Origin: JAWXTS01 sp044433305
GTDB lineage: Bacteria > Bacteroidota > Bacteroidia > Bacteroidales > Rikenellaceae
Direction: 5' to 3'
Assembly: GCA_044433305.1 (NCBI GenBank)
Contig: JAWXTS010000016.1
Coordinates: 1-27,376, forward strand
DNA length: 27,376 nucleotides
The notes below the pieces were generated by a model. That model was not told the DNA's origin. It ran no database searches and was given only the letters and a program-made list of their open reading frames with translations. The translations under genes were made by a program, and so were the position numbers. This document shows positions 1 to 8,826 of the stretch, piece by piece. Within the stretch, counting starts at the first letter, position 1. Each line of letters starts with the position of its first letter.

Positions 1-1
1 C

Positions 2-109
2 AATAACAATGGCGGACAGGGCCAAGGTGGCGGCCAAGGCGCAAACCAAAACCGCAATAACAATGGCGGTCAAGGCCAAGGCGGTAACCAAGGTGCAAAC
101 CAAAATCGC
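2..109 (+). repeat. Two 54-bp imperfect tandem repeats in the infB linker
   Basis: Bases 2-55 and 56-109 are two copies of an 18-codon unit, in protein NNNGGQGQGG followed by (G/N)QGANQNR. They differ at a few bases, mostly third codon positions. A degraded third copy (GGQGQGGQNNNQNR) follows after a short PRFGNNA spacer. The array may extend upstream of the window. It is in frame with IF2 and codes for the flexible linker. Confidence 0.85.
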
Positions 110-2143
110 CCAAGATTTGGCAACAATGCAGGCGGTCAAGGTCAAGGCGGCCAAAACAACAACCAGAATCGTGGCGGCAATAATCAAAACCGCAACAATA
201 ATAAAAATAGGCCTAATACTAAACCAGTTGCTAAAGCAGAAATCAGCGACGAGGAAGTACAAAAGCAAATCAAAGATACATTGGCACGCCTTACATCTAA
301 GGGCAACAAGAACAAGAGTGCCAAATATCGCCGTGACAAACGCGACGCTGTATCTATGAAGATGAACGAGGAAATCGAACGTCAAGAAAGCGAAAAGAAA
401 ACAATACAAGTAACTGAGTTTGTTACAGTTAGCGAGCTAGCTACTATGATGAATGTAGGTGTCACTGAGGTTATCATGGCCTGCATGAACCTTGGACTTA
501 TGGTTTCTATCAACCAACGACTAGATGCCGAGGCTCTAGCTGTTGTAGCAGAGGAGTTTGGATACAAGATAGACTTCGTATCGGTTGAGATTCAAGAGGC
601 TATCGAGGAAGAGGATGTTGACGATTCAGCAGATTTGATTGAGCGTCCTCCTATCGTAACTGTCATGGGTCACGTTGACCACGGTAAAACATCTTTGCTT
701 GATAACATACGTAAGACCAACGTTATCAGCGGCGAGGCTGGAGGTATCACTCAGCACATCGGTGCTTACAGTGTTGAGCTTGACGGTCGTCAGATAACAT
801 TCCTAGATACACCGGGTCACGAGGCCTTTACGGCCATGCGTGCTCGTGGTGCCAAGGTCACTGACGTTGCCATCATCATTGTGGCGGCAGACGACAGCAT
901 AATGCCTCAAACAAAAGAGGCTATCAACCATGCCATGGCAGCAGGCGTACCTATGGTATTCGCTATCAACAAGATAGATAAACCAGGAGCCAACCCTGAC
1001 AAGATTCGTGAGGAACTTGCAACCATGGACCTACTAGTTGAGGACTGGGGCGGTAAGTACCAATGTCAGGAAATATCTGCTAAGCAAGGTCTTAACATCG
1101 ACAAGCTTCTTGAGAAAGTACTTCTTGAGGCTGAGATGCTAGAGCTAAAAGCAAACCCTAAAAAGAACGCTACGGGCGCGGTAATCGAGTCTACACTAGA
1201 CAAGGGCCGTGGTTACGTATCAACAATATTGGTTCAGAACGGAACACTGAAAGTTGGCGAAGTGCTACTTGCAGGAACCAACACTGGACGTGTAAAAGCT
1301 ATGTTCAACGAACGCGGTCAGAAGGTTACTTCAGCACCACCATCAACACCAGTATTGGTGCTTGGTCTTAACGGCGCGCCTCAGGCAGGTGACACTTTCA
1401 AGGTTATGGAGGATGACCGTTCGGCACGTGAGATTGCAAACAAACGTGAGCAACTTCAACGCATGCAAGGACTTAGAACTCAGAAACATATCACTCTAGA
1501 CGAGATTGGACGTCGTATCGCTATCGGTAACTTCAAGGAGCTTAACATCATCGTTAAGGGTGACGTGGACGGCTCTATCGAGGCTATGTCAGACTCACTA
1601 TTGAAGCTATCGAAAGAGGAGGTTGCAGTGAACGTTATACACAAGGCTGTGGGTCAAATCTCAGAGTCAGATGTACTTCTTGCCGCCGCATCGAATGCCG
1701 TAATCGTAGGTTTCCAAGTGCGTCCATCGGCTAGTGCTCGCAGAATCGCTGAGCGCGAGGAAATCGAGATTCGCCTATATTCTATTATCTACGACGCTAT
1801 CAACGAGATCAAAGATGCCATCGAGGGTATGTTGGCTCCGATAATGAAAGAGGAGATAGTATGTTCTGTGGAGGTTATGGAAGTGTTCAAGATTTCGAAA
1901 GTCGGAACCATCGCAGGATGTTTGGTTCGTGACGGCAAAATCACTCGTAACACGCCTATCCGCGTAATTCGCGACGGTATCGTTATTCACACGGGCAAGC
2001 TAGGCTCACTGAAACGCTTTAAGGATGATGCCAAAGAGGTGGCAAACGGACTTGAGTGCGGTCTTAACATCGAGAGCTTCAACGACATCATCGTAGGTGA
2101 CATCGTCGAGGGATACGAACAAGTAGAAGTAAAACGCAAATAA
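2..2143 (+). CDS. infB: Translation initiation factor IF-2, 5' end missing
   Basis: GTPase that delivers initiator fMet-tRNA to the 30S subunit and promotes subunit joining. The frame is open from the first bases of the window, so the gene begins upstream. The Met codon at 281 is internal, because the same frame before it encodes the Gly/Asn/Gln/Arg-rich linker typical of long Bacteroidota IF2. Visible domains: low-complexity linker (2-235); a short basic and helical stretch; the IF2N-like domain (about 400-600); the G domain with P-loop GHVDHGKT (668-691), DTPGHEAF, NKID and the SAK loop; then domain II, the IF2 core domain and the C-terminal fMet-tRNA-binding beta-barrel ending in VEVKRK. 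About 713 codons are visible. The stop TAA at 2141-2143 is followed by a strong terminator, so infB is last in its transcript. Identification is secure; only the N-terminus is unseen. Confidence 0.97.
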   Translation, partial: NNNGGQGQGGGQGANQNRNNNGGQGQGGNQGANQNRPRFGNNAGGQGQGGQNNNQNRGGNNQNRNNNKNRPNTKPVAKAEISDEEVQKQIKDTLARLTSKGNKNKSAKYRRDKRDAVSMKMNEEIERQESEKKTIQVTEFVTVSELATMMNVGVTEVIMACMNLGLMVSINQRLDAEALAVVAEEFGYKIDFVSVEIQEAIEEEDVDDSADLIERPPIVTVMGHVDHGKTSLLDNIRKTNVISGEAGGITQHIGAYSVELDGRQITFLDTPGHEAFTAMRARGAKVTDVAIIIVAADDSIMPQTKEAINHAMAAGVPMVFAINKIDKPGANPDKIREELATMDLLVEDWGGKYQCQEISAKQGLNIDKLLEKVLLEAEMLELKANPKKNATGAVIESTLDKGRGYVSTILVQNGTLKVGEVLLAGTNTGRVKAMFNERGQKVTSAPPSTPVLVLGLNGAPQAGDTFKVMEDDRSAREIANKREQLQRMQGLRTQKHITLDEIGRRIAIGNFKELNIIVKGDVDGSIEAMSDSLLKLSKEEVAVNVIHKAVGQISESDVLLAAASNAVIVGFQVRPSASARRIAEREEIEIRLYSIIYDAINEIKDAIEGMLAPIMKEEIVCSVEVMEVFKISKVGTIAGCLVRDGKITRNTPIRVIRDGIVIHTGKLGSLKRFKDDAKEVANGLECGLNIESFNDIIVGDIVEGYEQVEVKRK

Positions 2144-2182
2144 TGCGCAAACCGCACCACACAGAGTGTGGGACAGATAAAG

Positions 2183-2219
2183 AACCCCATACTAACAGAT
2201 GTTAGTATGGGGTTTTGTT
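2183..2219 (+). terminator. Rho-independent terminator of infB
   Basis: A perfect 14-bp stem (2183-2196 with 2201-2214) closes a 4-nt loop AGAT and is followed by TTGTT. It lies 39 nt after the infB stop. Its sequence is clearly related to the next hairpin at 2257-2298. Confidence 0.85.
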
Positions 2220-2256
2220 CTAATAAACACTAAGTAGCACTCAATACCTAAACAAC

Positions 2257-2298
2257 AAAATAGCCCCGCACCAACAAATGTTGGTACGGGGTTATTTT
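2257..2298 (-). terminator. Bidirectional terminator, mainly for gpsA-pgi
   Basis: A 19-position stem (2257-2275 with 2280-2298) has one C/A mismatch and one G/T wobble and closes loop AAAT. The outer arms are A-rich and T-rich, so it can act on both strands. It lies 12 nt beyond the pgi stop on the minus strand and also backs up the infB terminator from the other side. Confidence 0.8.
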
Positions 2299-2310
2299 GT
2301 ATATATATAC

Positions 2311-3654
2311 TTACAGTCTCTTGCGTAGCTCTTCGCCTGCCTCCTCGAAGCCAGCCTTGCCTAGCAATGCAAACATATTCTTCTTATAAGCCTCAACACC
2401 TGGTTGGTCAAATGGGTTAACACCCAACAAGTAACCACTGATACCACATGAACGCTCGAAGAAATATAGAAGGTAACCAACGTTATATGCTGTCATCTCA
2501 GGTATCTCGATAGCGATATTTGGAACACCACCGTCAACATGAGCAAGCATAGTACCTAAGCGAGCCATGCGGTTGATGTCGCTAAGGCGGCTGCCGCTAA
2601 GGTAGTTCAAGCCATCCAAGTCGTCGTCATCATTCTCCACGCTCAATGTTGAGCTTGGGCTAGCGATGCTAACCACGCTCTCGAACAAGCGACGCTCGCC
2701 CTCCTGAATATACTGACCCATAGAGTGCAAATCGGCAGTAAGAGTTACGCTAGCAGGGAAGATACCCTTGCCATCTTTACCCTCGCTCTCACCAAAGAGC
2801 TGTTTCCACCACTCACCTATATACTGAACCTTAGGCTCGTAGCTAGCGAAAATCTCGGTTCCATAACCTTTTCTATATAGAGCATTACGTGCTGCGGCAT
2901 AAACCTGTGCTGGATTCTCCTCAACAGGAACGCTAGAGCAGCAAGCCTTGCGTGCATCGGCCATACCCTGAACAAAAGCTGCAACATCGATACCAGCAAC
3001 AGCCATAGGAAGAAGACCTACTGGGGTAAGCACAGAGAAGCGACCACCAACATCATCTGGAATAACAAAGCGACGATAGCCCTCTTTGGTTGCAAGTGTA
3101 TGAAGAGCACCGCGCGAAGCATCAGTAACGGCTACTATGCGCTCGCGAGCACCAGCCTTACCATATCGAGCTTCAATCTCAGCTTTAACAACACGGAAAG
3201 CGATAGCTGGCTCGGTTGTAGTACCTGACTTAGAGATAACAACAGTGGCAATGCTATAACCTTTAACGGCATTCATCATCTCAGTATAGTAGTCCTCGCT
3301 AAGGTTCTGTCCTGCGAAAAGTACTATTGGTGCGCTACGGCGTTTGTGCAGCAAAGAGAATGTATCTCCAAGAGCATCTAGCACGGCGCGTGCACCAAGG
3401 TAAGAACCTCCGATGCCCACCACGATAACCACCTCGGCCAAAGAACCTAGGTGCTTACCACAAGCATTGATAGTTTCGATGTGCTCGGCAGAGATTTGTG
3501 ATGGAAGGTCTACCCAACCAAGAAAATCATTGCCCACACCTGTTCCGTTTTCTACTGTTTTGTTGCAAGCCACAGACTCCTGAAGTAGGGCTTCAAACTC
3601 CGAACGATCAACAAAAGGGAAAATGTTGTCGATATTAATACTTAATGTCTTCAT
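2311..3654 (-). CDS. pgi: Glucose-6-phosphate isomerase
   Basis: Cytoplasmic enzyme interconverting glucose-6-phosphate and fructose-6-phosphate in glycolysis and gluconeogenesis. The 447-residue length matches the compact Bacillus/Bacteroides type, not the ~550-residue E. coli type. Visible motifs: GIGGSYLGARA (residues 80-90), the sugar-phosphate-binding SKSGTTTEP (141-149), the PGI signature with GGRFSVLTPVG (203-213), the catalytic Glu in FGESEGKDGKGI (about Glu289), and the C-terminal helix with the catalytic Lys in VEAYKKNMF. The ATG start lies 9 nt after the gpsA stop, so the two genes are almost certainly co-transcribed from the promoter before gpsA. No Shine-Dalgarno sequence is present. 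Nothing is missing from the active site. Confidence 0.97.
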   Translation of the reverse strand: MKTLSINIDNIFPFVDRSEFEALLQESVACNKTVENGTGVGNDFLGWVDLPSQISAEHIETINACGKHLGSLAEVVIVVGIGGSYLGARAVLDALGDTFSLLHKRRSAPIVLFAGQNLSEDYYTEMMNAVKGYSIATVVISKSGTTTEPAIAFRVVKAEIEARYGKAGARERIVAVTDASRGALHTLATKEGYRRFVIPDDVGGRFSVLTPVGLLPMAVAGIDVAAFVQGMADARKACCSSVPVEENPAQVYAAARNALYRKGYGTEIFASYEPKVQYIGEWWKQLFGESEGKDGKGIFPASVTLTADLHSMGQYIQEGERRLFESVVSIASPSSTLSVENDDDDLDGLNYLSGSRLSDINRMARLGTMLAHVDGGVPNIAIEIPEMTAYNVGYLLYFFERSCGISGYLLGVNPFDQPGVEAYKKNMFALLGKAGFEEAGEELRKRL

Positions 3655-3663
3655 AATAGGTTT

Positions 3664-4680
3664 TTATATCAGTTGTTTTGCAAGTTCTTTTATTGTTGCA
3701 GCAGCAGGTTTCTTTTGGTATAATACTTCATATACCGCATTTGCAATAGGCATATCAACATTATACTTTTGGTTTATCTGCTGTATGCACTCTGAGGCAT
3801 AATACCCTTCGGCAACCATGGTCATCTCCATCTGTGCTGAGCGTATAGAGTAGCCCTTGCCTATCATCACACCAAAGGTACGGTTGCGACTAAAGGCCGA
3901 GTAAGTGGTAACCAACAAATCGCCAAGGTAGGCCGAAGCCAAGATATTACGCTCATAGGGGTAGGTGTTCTCCATAAAGCGCGACATCTCCATGGTGGCA
4001 TTAGCAATAAGCACAGCGGTAAAGTTGTCTCCATATCGCAGGCCTATGCACATACCAACAGCTATGGCATATATGTTCTTTAGCACGGCGGCATATTCGG
4101 CACCATATATATCTGTCGAAGTAGACACCGAGATATACTTACATGTTATCTTCTTAGCTATGGCCGCAGCGTTGTCCTGATCTTTGCATACTACTGTAAG
4201 GTAGGATAGACGCTCTAGGGCAACCTCCTCGGCATGGCAAGGACCAACAATAATGCCTAGCTGGTCGAATGGCACATCGTAGTTCTGATTAAAGTACTCT
4301 GCAATAGTGATATTGTCCTGCGGCACTATGCCTTTTATTGCTGAGACAATAAACTTATCTTTCATGGGTACCGTAAGCGAGCTAAGGGTGTCCTTGAGGT
4401 AAATACTCGGTGTTACAAAAATCAATATATCGCTGTTTTCAACCACATAATTAATATCGGTGGACATATCCAAACACTCGGTTGGAAAGTGTACACTCTG
4501 CAAGTAACGAGGATTTGTTTTGTTCTCCTTGATATAGTCAATGTAATCTTGTTTGGCTATATTCCAGTAGACCTTATCTTCGTTTTCGATCAACATTTTA
4601 ACAATAGCTGTGGCCCAGCTGCCGTATCCTATAACGCCAACTTTTGCACCAGAAGCTATCATAAATTTTTTATTATTCAT
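3664..4680 (-). CDS. gpsA: Glycerol-3-phosphate dehydrogenase [NAD(P)+]
   Basis: Reduces dihydroxyacetone phosphate to sn-glycerol-3-phosphate, the backbone precursor for membrane phospholipids. The protein has 338 residues, the usual family length. The N-terminal Rossmann nucleotide-binding loop is GYGSWATA (residues 18-25; the common form is GxGSWGTA). GPCHAEE follows at about 146-152. The catalytic Lys is in EYAAVLKNIYAIAVG (Lys201), and the C-terminal substrate-binding region has YLGDLLVTTYS and SRNR (264-267). The start at 4680 sits about 20 nt downstream of a good minus-strand promoter. An alternative start at Met7 would still leave the Rossmann fold intact. First gene of a two-gene operon with pgi, which ties a lipid precursor enzyme to hexose phosphate metabolism. 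Confidence 0.96.
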   Translation of the reverse strand: MNNKKFMIASGAKVGVIGYGSWATAIVKMLIENEDKVYWNIAKQDYIDYIKENKTNPRYLQSVHFPTECLDMSTDINYVVENSDILIFVTPSIYLKDTLSSLTVPMKDKFIVSAIKGIVPQDNITIAEYFNQNYDVPFDQLGIIVGPCHAEEVALERLSYLTVVCKDQDNAAAIAKKITCKYISVSTSTDIYGAEYAAVLKNIYAIAVGMCIGLRYGDNFTAVLIANATMEMSRFMENTYPYERNILASAYLGDLLVTTYSAFSRNRTFGVMIGKGYSIRSAQMEMTMVAEGYYASECIQQINQKYNVDMPIANAVYEVLYQKKPAAATIKELAKQLI

Positions 4681-4701
4681 ACCATTAATAGGTTAAGATA
4701 A

Positions 4702-4733
4702 CAAATGTACAATTTTTCTGTTAAATTTCCAAT
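4702..4733 (-). promoter_or_regulatory. Bacteroidota-type promoter of gpsA-pgi
   Basis: On the minus strand the -7 element is TACATTTG followed by T (4709 to 4702), a full match to TAnnTTTGY. ATTG (4733-4730) lies 20 nt upstream in the -33 position. The predicted transcript starts a short distance before the ATG at 4680. Confidence 0.55.
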
Positions 4734-4814
4734 AGTTGATTAAACTTTAACTCAGCTAAAAAAATAGTAGGCGAGCATGTAAAAAAGTGATTAATATGTA
4801 TGTATTATCTTGAA

Positions 4815-4850
4815 TTTGGTGATAAAAATCGAAGTGTTTTTGTATATTTG
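4815..4850 (+). promoter_or_regulatory. Candidate promoter of purH and the mre genes
   Basis: TATATTTG (4843-4850) fully matches the Bacteroidota -7 element TAnnTTTG. The nearest TTTG (4815-4818) is 24 nt upstream, longer than the usual 19-21, so the -33 part is weak. The purH start follows 48 nt later. The rest of the divergent 4681-4898 gap is A/T-rich with no gene. Confidence 0.4.
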
Positions 4851-4898
4851 TGACTTGGTATTGAAATTAACTAATAAAATCATAAAATATAAATAGAA

Positions 4899-6425
4899 GT
4901 GAAAAAAATCAGTAGAGCATTAATCTCAGTTTTTCATAAAGACGGGGGGTTGGATGAAATCGTAAAAGAACTTGCAAAAAATGACGTTGAGATTCTTTCA
5001 ACAGGTGGCACACTAACTTTTATCGAGAGCCTAGGCGTAAAAGCAACGGCAGTAGAAGACCTTACTGGCTACCCTTCTATTCTTGGTGGCAGAGTAAAAA
5101 CTCTTCACCCAAACGTGTTCGGAGGTATACTTTCTCGTCGCGAGAACCCAACAGACAAGGAGCAGCTTGACCAATACTCTATCCCTGAGATAGACCTTGT
5201 TATCGTTGACCTTTACCCTTTTGAGCAAACCGTAGCAACAACTTCTGACGAGCAGACCATTATCGAGAAGATAGATATAGGTGGCATCTCGCTTATTCGT
5301 GCGGCAGCCAAGAACTACAAAGACGTAGTTATCGCAGCCTCAAAAGAGCAATATGCTTCGCTTCTAGAGATTCTTAAGTCTCAACAGGGAGCAACAACAA
5401 TCGAGCAACGTCGTCACTTTGCTGGCGAGGCCTTCAATGTTAGCTCACACTATGATAGCGCGATATTCAACTACTTCAACCGTAGCGAGAACATACCTGC
5501 ATTCAAGAGCAGCTACTCTGGCGGCACAACACTTCGCTATGGCGAGAACCCTCACCAAGCGGCCACTTTCTATGGTGATGTAGACAAGATGTTCGAGAAG
5601 CTACACGGCAAAGAGATTTCTTACAACAATATGCTAGATATAGACGCAGCGATAAACCTTATCGAGGAGTTTGACGCTGAGCCTACATTTGCCATCCTTA
5701 AACACAACAACGCTTGCGGTATCGCAACACGCCCAAGCATACTTGAGGCATGGACATCAGCTCTAGCTTGCGACCCTATCTCAGCTTTTGGTGGTGTACT
5801 AATCTGCAATGGCAAGGTTGACAAAGCTACGGCCGAGGAAATAAACAAACTATTCTTCGAGGTTATCCTAGCTCCAGAATACTGTCCAGAGGCACTAGAA
5901 GTACTATTCACAAAGAAAAACCGCATCGTGCTTCACCTAAAAGACACTACTCGTTGCAACAAACAATACCGCTCATTGTTGAACGGTGTTGCTGTTCAAG
6001 AGCGTGACACCAAAGTGGGCGGCGTAGATAGCGAGATTAAGGTTGTTACAACAACGGCTCCTAGCCAAGAGCAGATTGCAGACCTTATCTTCGCAAACAA
6101 GATTGTTAAACAATCTAAGAGCAACGCTATCGTTATAGCTAAAGGTGATACACTAATAGCTAGTGGCGTTGGACAAACCTCTCGCGTAGATGCACTAAAC
6201 CAAGCAATAGAGAAAGCAGCGAGCTTTGGCTTTGACCTTCAGGGTGCAGCCCTAGCATCAGACGCATTCTTCCCATTTGCTGACTGTGTGGAGATAGCAG
6301 CTAAGGCAGGTATCACCTCAGTAATCCAACCTGGTGGCTCGGTAAGAGACCAAGACAGCATCGACTACTGCAATAACAACAACCTGTCAATGGTATTCAC
6401 AGGACTTCGTCACTTTAAACATTAA
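4899..6425 (+). CDS. purH: Bifunctional AICAR transformylase / IMP cyclohydrolase
   Basis: Catalyses the last two steps of de novo purine synthesis, AICAR to FAICAR to IMP, in the cytoplasm. The start is GTG at 4899: an in-frame stop TAA lies at 4890-4892, no usable ATG follows before the conserved core, and KKISRALISVF is the expected N-terminus. The N-terminal MGS-like IMP cyclohydrolase domain (about 1-190) has STGGT and GGRVKTLHPNVFGG. The transformylase domain has RYGENPHQAA, the catalytic Lys-His in LKHNNACGIA, and SAFGGV. At 508 residues it is slightly shorter than E. coli PurH (529), as expected in Bacteroidota. mreB starts only 15 nt after the stop, so purH is probably co-transcribed with the cell-shape genes. 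Confidence 0.97.
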   Translation: MKKISRALISVFHKDGGLDEIVKELAKNDVEILSTGGTLTFIESLGVKATAVEDLTGYPSILGGRVKTLHPNVFGGILSRRENPTDKEQLDQYSIPEIDLVIVDLYPFEQTVATTSDEQTIIEKIDIGGISLIRAAAKNYKDVVIAASKEQYASLLEILKSQQGATTIEQRRHFAGEAFNVSSHYDSAIFNYFNRSENIPAFKSSYSGGTTLRYGENPHQAATFYGDVDKMFEKLHGKEISYNNMLDIDAAINLIEEFDAEPTFAILKHNNACGIATRPSILEAWTSALACDPISAFGGVLICNGKVDKATAEEINKLFFEVILAPEYCPEALEVLFTKKNRIVLHLKDTTRCNKQYRSLLNGVAVQERDTKVGGVDSEIKVVTTTAPSQEQIADLIFANKIVKQSKSNAIVIAKGDTLIASGVGQTSRVDALNQAIEKAASFGFDLQGAALASDAFFPFADCVEIAAKAGITSVIQPGGSVRDQDSIDYCNNNNLSMVFTGLRHFKH

Positions 6426-6440
6426 AAAACAACACACAAT

Positions 6441-7460
6441 ATGGGCCTATTTTCGCTAACACAAGAGCTAGCAATAGACTTGGGCACCGCCAACACCATC
6501 GTTATACACAACGGTAAAATAGTTGTTGACCAACCCTCTATTGTAGCCATCAATAATGGCACAGGTAAAATGGTTGCCATGGGTCACCAAGCACGCCAGA
6601 TGCACGGAAGAACCCACCAAAACATAAGAACTATTCGCCCTCTTAAAGACGGCGTTATTGCTGACTTCGAGGCCGCAGAGATGATGCTTAAAGGCATGAT
6701 TAAAATGGCCAAAACAGGCAGCCATATATTTAGTCCATCGCTTAAGATGGTTATTTGCATACCTTCGGGTAGCACCAACGTAGAGAAAAAAGCCGTTAAG
6801 GACTCAGCCGAGCACGCTGGCGGTCGCGACGTATCTATGATCTATGAGCCTATGGCAGCTGCCTTGGGTACAGGTCTTGACGTGGAGGCTCCAGAGGGCA
6901 ACATGATTATCGACATAGGCGGTGGCACAACAGAGATAGCTTGTATCTCTCTTGGTGGTATCGTATGTAGCGAGAGTATCAACGTTGCTGGAGACGTGTT
7001 CACAGAGGACATACAGACTTACGTTCGACAACAACACAACGTTAAGATTGGTGAGCGCACAGCCGAGGATATCAAGATTGCGGTTGGTGCAGCAGTACCA
7101 GAGCTAGAAGATGAGCCAGAGGGTTATTCTATCGTTGGACCTAACATCCTGACAGCCATGCCATCAAATATCACATTGACCTACAACGAGATAGCTTATG
7201 CTCTTGAGCGTTCATTGGTGAAGATTGATGCCGCCATAATGAAAGTTTTGGAGGTTGTTCCTTCAGAGCTATATGCTGATATTGCACGCAATGGTATCTA
7301 CATCGCGGGAGGTGGTGCACTTCTTCGCGGATTGGACAAACGACTAGAGGAGAAGACACGTATTCCGTTCCACATTGCCGAGGATCCACTTCGCGCTGTG
7401 GCTCGCGGTACGGGCATAGCTCTTAAAAACTCTGATCGTTTCTCATTCCTTATGAGATAA
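6441..7460 (+). CDS. mreB: Rod shape-determining protein MreB
   Basis: Bacterial actin homologue that forms membrane-bound filaments directing sidewall peptidoglycan synthesis. The 339-residue length is typical. Actin-fold nucleotide-binding motifs are visible: phosphate 1 loop DLGTANT near the N-terminus, phosphate 2 loop DIGGGTTEIA in the middle, and the adenosine motif IAGGGALLRGL near the C-terminus. The N-terminus MGLFSLTQELAID resembles the amphipathic, membrane-targeting start of other MreB proteins. It heads mreB-mreC-mreD-mrdA-rodA, the classical elongasome set. The region before the ATG is A/C-rich with no Shine-Dalgarno sequence. Confidence 0.98.
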   Translation: MGLFSLTQELAIDLGTANTIVIHNGKIVVDQPSIVAINNGTGKMVAMGHQARQMHGRTHQNIRTIRPLKDGVIADFEAAEMMLKGMIKMAKTGSHIFSPSLKMVICIPSGSTNVEKKAVKDSAEHAGGRDVSMIYEPMAAALGTGLDVEAPEGNMIIDIGGGTTEIACISLGGIVCSESINVAGDVFTEDIQTYVRQQHNVKIGERTAEDIKIAVGAAVPELEDEPEGYSIVGPNILTAMPSNITLTYNEIAYALERSLVKIDAAIMKVLEVVPSELYADIARNGIYIAGGGALLRGLDKRLEEKTRIPFHIAEDPLRAVARGTGIALKNSDRFSFLMR

Positions 7461-7476
7461 TACATACAAAAAAGAT

Positions 7477-8286
7477 ATGTATAGGCTGCTGTGGTTTTTG
7501 AAGCGAATATCCGTTTTCGCGCTATTTGTGCTCATAGAGGTAATGGCTCTACGCTATTACTCTTCGAGTTCTGTCTACTCAAAAGCCAAGCTTGTAAGCG
7601 CAGCAAATGCAACAGTGGGAACCCTATCACGTAGATTATACGCGGTGGGGTCCTACTTTAATTTGTCACAAGAGAACAAGATTCTCAACCAAGAAGTTGC
7701 CACTCTACGCAACCAACTAGACTTGCTGCTTGCCGACACCACAACCGTTCATAGCGACAGTCAGGACTACATCTACCTAGACGCCAAGATTGTCGACAAC
7801 ACGGTATCCAAGCAACACAACTACTTTATTGTGAACAAAGGCATGCGCGATGGAGCACATGAAAACATGGCTGTTATTGCTGGAGACAACATAATTGGCT
7901 ATGTATTAAAAGTTTCGGAGCGGTTCAGCGTTGCTATATCACTTATAAACACAGACTTTAAGAGTAGTGGCCAGATAAAAGACATAGACTATTTTGGTTC
8001 TATATTCTGGGATGGGCTAAACTCTGAGTATATCACCCTTACCGAGATTGCTAAATATGCTCACTTTGAAAAGGGAGACACCGTAGTCACTACGGGCTAC
8101 TCAACCATCTTCCCCCCCCATGTCAAGATAGGCACCGTAGAGAGCTTTGAGATAGTGAACAACACCTATTATGATATCAAGGTAAAGATAGGCACTAACA
8201 TGTCAGCCCTCAACAATGTCACTCTGGTAAGCTACATCAATGCTCACGAAAAAGAGGAACTGCTAGAGCAGGTTGAACAAAAATAA
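7477..8286 (+). CDS. mreC: Rod shape-determining protein MreC
   Basis: Periplasmic scaffold of the elongasome that activates PBP2/RodA. One N-terminal membrane segment (about residues 9-27) is followed by a short coiled coil (SQENKILNQEVATLRNQL, about 63-80), and then the beta-rich MreC domain with typical elements such as NKGMRDGAHENMAVIAGDNI and VVTTGYSTIFPP. The 269 residues make it shorter than E. coli MreC (367), mostly because the C-terminal tail is missing, as in other Bacteroidales. It lies 16 nt after mreB and 15 nt before mreD, within one operon. The upstream region AAAAAAGAT is A-rich. Confidence 0.94.
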   Translation: MYRLLWFLKRISVFALFVLIEVMALRYYSSSSVYSKAKLVSAANATVGTLSRRLYAVGSYFNLSQENKILNQEVATLRNQLDLLLADTTTVHSDSQDYIYLDAKIVDNTVSKQHNYFIVNKGMRDGAHENMAVIAGDNIIGYVLKVSERFSVAISLINTDFKSSGQIKDIDYFGSIFWDGLNSEYITLTEIAKYAHFEKGDTVVTTGYSTIFPPHVKIGTVESFEIVNNTYYDIKVKIGTNMSALNNVTLVSYINAHEKEELLEQVEQK

Positions 8287-8301
8287 CAGATCATACAAGC
8301 C

Positions 8302-8814
8302 ATGCATAAAACACTGAAATACATACTGTTATTTGTTATAATAACACTTATACAAGTTTGTTTTATAGATCGTCTGGAGGTAAACACTTATGTCCAGCCT
8401 TTGATATATGCGTGTTTTATTGTGATGCTCCCACTAGAGCTTGGTCGTATTCAGACCCTGCTGCTGGGCACTTTGACAGGTCTGGTTGTAGATGTTCTTA
8501 CGGGCACCCCTGGACTCAACACCATTGCCACCACAGCCATAGCCTATGTTCGCCCTGCAATATTATACTATATCGTGGGTCATGACGAGGTTAAAGACGG
8601 TGGCGCACCATCATACAGACGCTTTGCCAACAACAAGTTCGTCTTCTATTCACTATACATCTTTTTAATACATAGCATGGTTTATTTCGGTGTCGAGTCG
8701 CTGTCGCTAAACATGATAGGATATACCGCAATAAGAATTGGTGTTAGCACCACAATATGTATGTTCACAATATTTCTGGTAGATAGAATGTTTAATTCTA
8801 GAGGCACAAACTAA
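8302..8814 (+). CDS. mreD: Rod shape-determining protein MreD
   Basis: Small integral membrane partner of MreC. The 170 residues contain five or six hydrophobic segments, including about 6-22, 31-48, 53-75, 78-94, 112-131 and 140-162. A GTLTGLVVDVLTGTPG stretch is characteristic of the MreD family. A hydrophilic loop (about residues 96-112) with Asp, Glu and Lys separates the two halves. Sequence conservation in MreD is low, so the call rests on size, topology and position directly between mreC and the PBP2 gene. Confidence 0.9.
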   Translation: MHKTLKYILLFVIITLIQVCFIDRLEVNTYVQPLIYACFIVMLPLELGRIQTLLLGTLTGLVVDVLTGTPGLNTIATTAIAYVRPAILYYIVGHDEVKDGGAPSYRRFANNKFVFYSLYIFLIHSMVYFGVESLSLNMIGYTAIRIGVSTTICMFTIFLVDRMFNSRGTN

Positions 8815-8826
8815 AACAGAAACAAT

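Noticed and set aside
2..109. CRISPR-like array at the window start
   Set aside because: Repeats are adjacent, in frame, and coding; there are no unique spacers.
281..283. ATG at 281 as the start of infB
   Set aside because: The same frame is open to the window start and codes for the IF2 linker, so this Met is internal.
9..359. Open frame of 116 residues overlapping the start of infB in another frame
   Set aside because: Composition (Ala/Lys/Thr-rich) is just the repeat-encoded Gly/Asn/Gln linker read out of frame.
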